Of a stretch of 8,747 bases of DNA, positions 6,476 through 8,747 are shown in pieces. Position 1 is the stretch's first letter. The number at the start of each line of letters is the position of its first letter. The notes beneath the pieces were generated by a model. It was not told where the DNA came from. It did no database searches and saw nothing but the letters and a program-made list of their open reading frames with translations. The position numbers and the translations under genes are program-made. This DNA is from Candidatus Phycorickettsia trachydisci (lineage in GTDB: Bacteria > Pseudomonadota > Alphaproteobacteria > Rickettsiales > Rickettsiaceae): positions 1-8,747 of the forward strand of contig CAMCJU010000028.1 of assembly GCA_945875085.1 (NCBI GenBank), written 5' to 3'.

Positions 6476-8278
6476 TTATTGACAAGAAAGACATTCGTCG
6501 TATTTTTCCGATACAATTTCAAACTTTGCAGTAGCGGAAGACTTCTCAGCACGCTGGATTGACTGAAATGCGCGCAAGTAATACATACTTTTAACTCCCA
6601 TTTTCCAAGCCATAAAATGCACTTCATGCAAAACTTTTTTATGCACATCGCTTGGCAGGAAAATATTTAGAGATTGTGCCTGAGTAATAAAAGGGGCCCG
6701 ATCTGCCGCAAGCTCGATTAGCCAGCGCTGATCTATTTCATAGGCGGTTTTAAAAACCAATTTTTCATGACTTGAGAAAAAGTCCAAATGCTGCACGGAG
6801 CCTTCGTTTAGAGCGATAGAAGACCAGATCTTTTCATTGTTTTGCCCTTTTGACTCCAGTAGCTTTTCCAAGTTTTTGTTTCGCACGACAAATGATCCAG
6901 ATAAAGTTTTCTGGGTAAAGCTATTAGCTGCATATGGCTCTATTCCAGGGGATGAATTATTAGCGATAATTGATATCGAAGCAGTTGGCGCAATAGCAGT
7001 AATATTACTAAAGCGAGATACTACGCCGCCTTCGAGCGCATCAGGGCAGCTGCCCTTTTCTTCGGCCAAAATGCGCGAACCGCTAGAAGCTTGCTTGGAG
7101 ATATGCTCAAAAATATTTTTATTCCAAACTTTCGACATCGCCGATTCGATTGGCACATTACGTGATTGCAAAAATGAATGCAGGCCCATAACGCCAAGGC
7201 CAATACTTCTTTCGCGCGCGGCAGAGTATTTGGCATCTTTCATACTCTCAGGGGCGTTATCAATAAAGTCCTGCAGGACGTTATCCAGAAATCTTAAGAC
7301 ATCTAGTATGAAAACCTCATCATCCTTCCATTGATCAAAGTATTCCAAATTCAATGAAGATAGGCAACAAACCGCTGTTCTTTTATTGCCCAAATGGTCA
7401 TAACCAGTTGGAAGAGTTATCTCGCTACATAAATTGGAGGTTTTCACCAGCAAGTTTAGCTTTTTATGATGCTCAGGAATGCTCCTATTAACCGCATCGA
7501 TAAAAAGAATATATGGCTCTCCTGTTTCCATCCTGGTTGTTAAGATCTTGATCCATAAATCTCGCGCCTGGATAGTAGAGACAACTTTACCGTCTTTAGG
7601 GCTAATTAAGTCCCAAGGCCCATCACTTTCTACTGCTTGCATAAATTTATCGCTAATAACAATGCCGTGATGGATGTTAAGAGAGCGCCTGTTGACATCA
7701 CCCCCTGTTGGCTTTCTAAGATCGATAAATTCTTCTATCTCGGGATGCTCGACCGGCAAATATACTGCCGAACTACCCCTGCGCAAAGAGCCTTGAGAAA
7801 TAGCCAAGGTCAAAGAATCTTGCACTTTGATAAACGGTATTATCCCTGAAGTTTTGCCGTTAATGCCAACTTTTTCATTGATTGAACGCACGCTGCCCCA
7901 ATAACTACCAATACCCCCGCCCCTGGCAGCCAGCCATATGTTTTCAAACCAAAGGTCAGCAATTCCCGCAAGGCTATCGTCAGTTTCATTTAAAAAACAT
8001 GAAATTGGCATGCCTCTTTTGGTCCCTCCATTGCTCAGCACAGGGGTTGCCGGCATGAAATATAACTTGCTCATATAATCATATAATCTTTGAGCGTGCT
8101 GCTGATCATCGGCAAAATAATCCGCAACCCTGGAGAACAAGTCCTGAAAATCTTCTCCATCTAGCAGATACCTGTCAAGCAATACGGCTTTACCAAAATC
8201 TGATAGCAAATTATTTCTGCTCTTATCTTGCTTAATAGCGAACTTAAAATTTGACGTACTGGATGTAGTTTTAGACAT
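6476..8278 (-). CDS. nrdA: Ribonucleotide reductase class Ia, alpha subunit (R1), no ATP-cone
   Basis: NrdA carries the active site for NDP reduction. Using the start at 8278 (600 residues), key residues align with E. coli R1: C94 in PISCFLNE (C225), N282, C284 and E286 in SNLCSEI (N437, C439, E441), C304 or C305 in AVCCLSS (C462), Y566-Y567 in SMYYLRAF (Y730-Y731), and the redoxin-facing CLSCQ tail (C595, C598). The protein begins directly with the reductase N-terminal domain. The roughly 90-residue ATP-cone for overall dATP control is absent, so the protein is far shorter than the 761 residues of E. coli. The frame stays open to an ATG at 8344, which would add 22 AT-rich-coded residues. I prefer 8278 because a plausible promoter (8334-8362) overlaps the upstream ATG. 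Neither start has a clear Shine-Dalgarno sequence. Confidence 0.95.
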   Translation of the reverse strand: MSKTTSSTSNFKFAIKQDKSRNNLLSDFGKAVLLDRYLLDGEDFQDLFSRVADYFADDQQHAQRLYDYMSKLYFMPATPVLSNGGTKRGMPISCFLNETDDSLAGIADLWFENIWLAARGGGIGSYWGSVRSINEKVGINGKTSGIIPFIKVQDSLTLAISQGSLRRGSSAVYLPVEHPEIEEFIDLRKPTGGDVNRRSLNIHHGIVISDKFMQAVESDGPWDLISPKDGKVVSTIQARDLWIKILTTRMETGEPYILFIDAVNRSIPEHHKKLNLLVKTSNLCSEITLPTGYDHLGNKRTAVCCLSSLNLEYFDQWKDDEVFILDVLRFLDNVLQDFIDNAPESMKDAKYSAARERSIGLGVMGLHSFLQSRNVPIESAMSKVWNKNIFEHISKQASSGSRILAEEKGSCPDALEGGVVSRFSNITAIAPTASISIIANNSSPGIEPYAANSFTQKTLSGSFVVRNKNLEKLLESKGQNNEKIWSSIALNEGSVQHLDFFSSHEKLVFKTAYEIDQRWLIELAADRAPFITQAQSLNIFLPSDVHKKVLHEVHFMAWKMGVKSMYYLRAFQSIQRAEKSSATAKFEIVSEKYDECLSCQ

Positions 8279-8333
8279 AAATGTTTTTAGTTTAAATAAA
8301 ATTTTGTTGCTAAATATAACTTCTTGATTCTTT

Positions 8334-8362
8334 ATATTAACCATAAAATAGCGCTACGCCAA
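8334..8362 (-). promoter_or_regulatory. Candidate nrdAB promoter
   Basis: On the minus strand TTGGCG (8357-8362) and TAATAT (8334-8339) are separated by exactly 17 bases. Transcription would start near 8327 and give a leader of about 50 nt before the nrdA ATG at 8278. The -35 box matches consensus only in TTG, so this is a moderate candidate. Confidence 0.4.
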
Positions 8363-8371
8363 TACCTAAAA

Positions 8372-8417
8372 AAACTAAATATATTACTTTTTTAGCTTGA
8401 CATACTATATGTAGGTA
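8372..8417 (-). promoter_or_regulatory. Two candidate NrdR boxes upstream of nrdA
   Basis: NrdR represses ribonucleotide reductase genes by binding paired 16-bp boxes with a core of the form CWAWATWTWG, about three helical turns apart. On the plus strand 8402-8417 has the core CTATATGTAG and 8372-8387 has CTAAATATAT. Their centres are 30 bp apart, close to the usual 31-32. The second match is weak in an AT-rich background, and the pair lies just upstream of the proposed -35 box. No nrdR gene is in the window. Confidence 0.35.
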
Positions 8418-8423
8418 TAAAAT
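8397..8423 (+). promoter_or_regulatory. Possible outward promoter toward the right IS copy
   Basis: A perfect TTGACA (8397-8402) is followed after 15 bases by TAAAAT (8418-8423), with TATAAA overlapping two bases earlier. Spacing is short, so strength is uncertain. It points away from nrdA toward the IS, and tnpA starts about 190 bases downstream. The stretch between holds no convincing gene. The stronger candidate NrdR box occupies the spacer. Confidence 0.3.
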
Positions 8424-8535
8424 TTTACCATCGCCCTGGATGACAGCACCTTATAAGCAGAATATTTTTATCACGATAGCATATGTTGATTGACCGCCAT
8501 TAGGATATTACTAATTACCAAATGCAGCCGTAAAG

Positions 8536-8556
8536 CCCCTAATTTACTATATGGGG
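8536..8556 (+). other. Subterminal IS hairpin with AAAG guide (right copy)
   Basis: CCCC (8536-8539) pairs with GGGG (8553-8556), the stem extending by TA/TA with one unpaired T. AAAG at 8532-8535 sits at its 5' foot, 17 nt of IS sequence separating the hairpin from the TTAC cleavage site. This mirrors the transposase recognition structure known from IS608 and is identical to the left copy. Confidence 0.6.
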
Positions 8557-8585
8557 ATATAAGGCTAAAACGTTATGGACTAAGA

Positions 8586-8607
8586 GATAGGATTATATTA
8601 TCCTATT
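8586..8607 (+). promoter_or_regulatory. Hairpin just upstream of tnpA (right IS copy)
   Basis: ATAGGAT (8587-8593) pairs with ATCCTAT (8600-8606) around the loop TATATT, with a flanking G-U pair. Only three bases (GAG) separate it from the tnpA ATG. The AGGA in the 5' arm is the only Shine-Dalgarno-like sequence nearby, but it is too far from the ATG for normal use. The hairpin probably keeps transposase translation low, as known for IS200 leaders; this is inference. Confidence 0.5.
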
Positions 8608-8610
8608 GAG

Positions 8611-8747
8611 ATGAAAATAACGTATAAAACTAAAAACAACATTTCATATTCATGTAAGTATCATATTGTATTTTGTCCAAAATATCGGAAAAAGATATTA
8701 ATCGGCGAAGTAGAATCGAGGCTCAAAGAAATAATTAGATCAGTATG
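8611..8747 (+). CDS. tnpA: IS200/IS605-type TnpA transposase, 5' fragment (window edge)
   Basis: Forty-five codons are visible before the window ends. Residues 16-28 read KYHIVFCPKYRKK, matching the conserved N-terminal strand of small Y1 HUH transposases such as IS200 TnpA (NCKYHIVFAPKYRR). These enzymes of about 130-150 residues work as dimers that excise the IS as a single-stranded circle and insert it 3' of a short target. The HUH motif and catalytic tyrosine would lie past the window end. The ATG has no normal Shine-Dalgarno sequence and follows a hairpin, consistent with tightly limited expression. Whether a tnpB follows cannot be seen. Confidence 0.85.
   Translation, partial: MKITYKTKNNISYSCKYHIVFCPKYRKKILIGEVESRLKEIIRSV

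Larger units (their letters stand above)
8519..8747 (+). mobile_element. IS200/IS605-family element, left end (runs off window)
   Basis: This is the second copy of the element at 1-144, now on the plus strand. It begins right after TTAC (8515-8518) and matches the other copy at all but four of 144 positions as far as that copy is visible. It has the same AAAG-hairpin end (8532-8556), the leader hairpin (8586-8607) and the tnpA start (8611). Nothing recognisable as a disrupted gene lies on its left side, so it appears to sit in the intergenic region upstream of nrdA, about 240 bp from the nrdA start. Its right end is outside the window. Confidence 0.88.

Noticed and set aside
6301..6648. 115-codon minus-strand frame bridging nrdA and nrdB
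   Set aside because: It overlaps the end of nrdA and the start of nrdB in another frame, and both real genes are unambiguous.
6837..7334. 165-codon plus-strand open frame antisense to nrdA
   Set aside because: It lies wholly inside nrdA, whose catalytic residues are all conserved in the minus-strand frame. It has no recognisable motif and is an expected by-product of the real gene.
8279..8344. N-terminal extension of NrdA from the ATG at 8344
   Set aside because: The 22 extra residues have no family feature, there is no Shine-Dalgarno sequence, and a 17-bp-spaced promoter candidate overlaps that ATG. It remains possible.
8440..8493. 17-residue plus-strand ORF downstream of the TTGACA promoter candidate
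   Set aside because: It is very short, has no ribosome-binding site, and resembles nothing I recognise.
8471..8518. Short minus-strand open frame running from the right IS boundary to a TGA, as the 3' remnant of a disrupted gene
   Set aside because: Only 15 codons are open before the stop and the residues match no family I know, so chance is the simpler explanation.
1..8747. Composite transposon made of the two IS copies
   Set aside because: Both visible ends are left ends on opposite strands. IS200/IS605 elements need a left and a right end on one strand, and the cargo is housekeeping genes.

Overview
The window looks like AT-rich alphaproteobacterial DNA, most likely from a Rickettsiales- or Holosporales-type intracellular bacterium. 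The evidence is an archaeal-type class I lysyl-tRNA synthetase, a short class Ia ribonucleotide reductase without an ATP-cone, a MutL of the alphaproteobacterial kind that keeps the DQHA endonuclease motif, and few Shine-Dalgarno sequences. The lineage is inferred from protein character, not from a database match.

Layout, left to right. Positions 1-144 are the left end of an IS200/IS605-family element on the minus strand, inserted in mutL. Next comes a minus-strand block in the order of transcription lysS (3483-1891), hup (1790-1509), truncated mutL (1497-130). A 101-bp divergent intergenic region separates lysS from a plus-strand gene for a membrane-anchored LTA-synthase/OpgB-like phosphotransferase (3585-5468). 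That gene converges, with a 5-bp gap, on the minus-strand nrdA-nrdB operon (8278-6476 and 6445-5474). About 240 bp of regulatory DNA upstream of nrdA carries a candidate promoter and two candidate NrdR boxes. From 8519 to the window end is a second copy of the same IS left end, on the plus strand.

The most notable structure is the pair of nearly identical IS left ends (144 of 148 bases equal, counting the TTAC target) pointing outward from an 8.37-kb core. Both insertions lie exactly 3' of TTAC, and each has an AAAG tetranucleotide at the foot of a CCCC/GGGG hairpin. This is the arrangement known from IS608-like, single-strand-transposing elements. The left insertion ends mutL inside its C-terminal dimerization/endonuclease domain and itself supplies the last four residues and the stop codon. 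If no intact mutL exists elsewhere, the strain should be defective in mismatch repair, and precise IS excision could reverse this.

The core genes are housekeeping: DNA precursor synthesis (nrdAB), nucleoid structure (hup), mismatch repair (mutL), translation (lysS) and envelope modification (the LTA-synthase-like enzyme). I see no CRISPR array, tRNA, rRNA or clear new defence or metabolic system. No gene-free stretch exceeds 300 bases.
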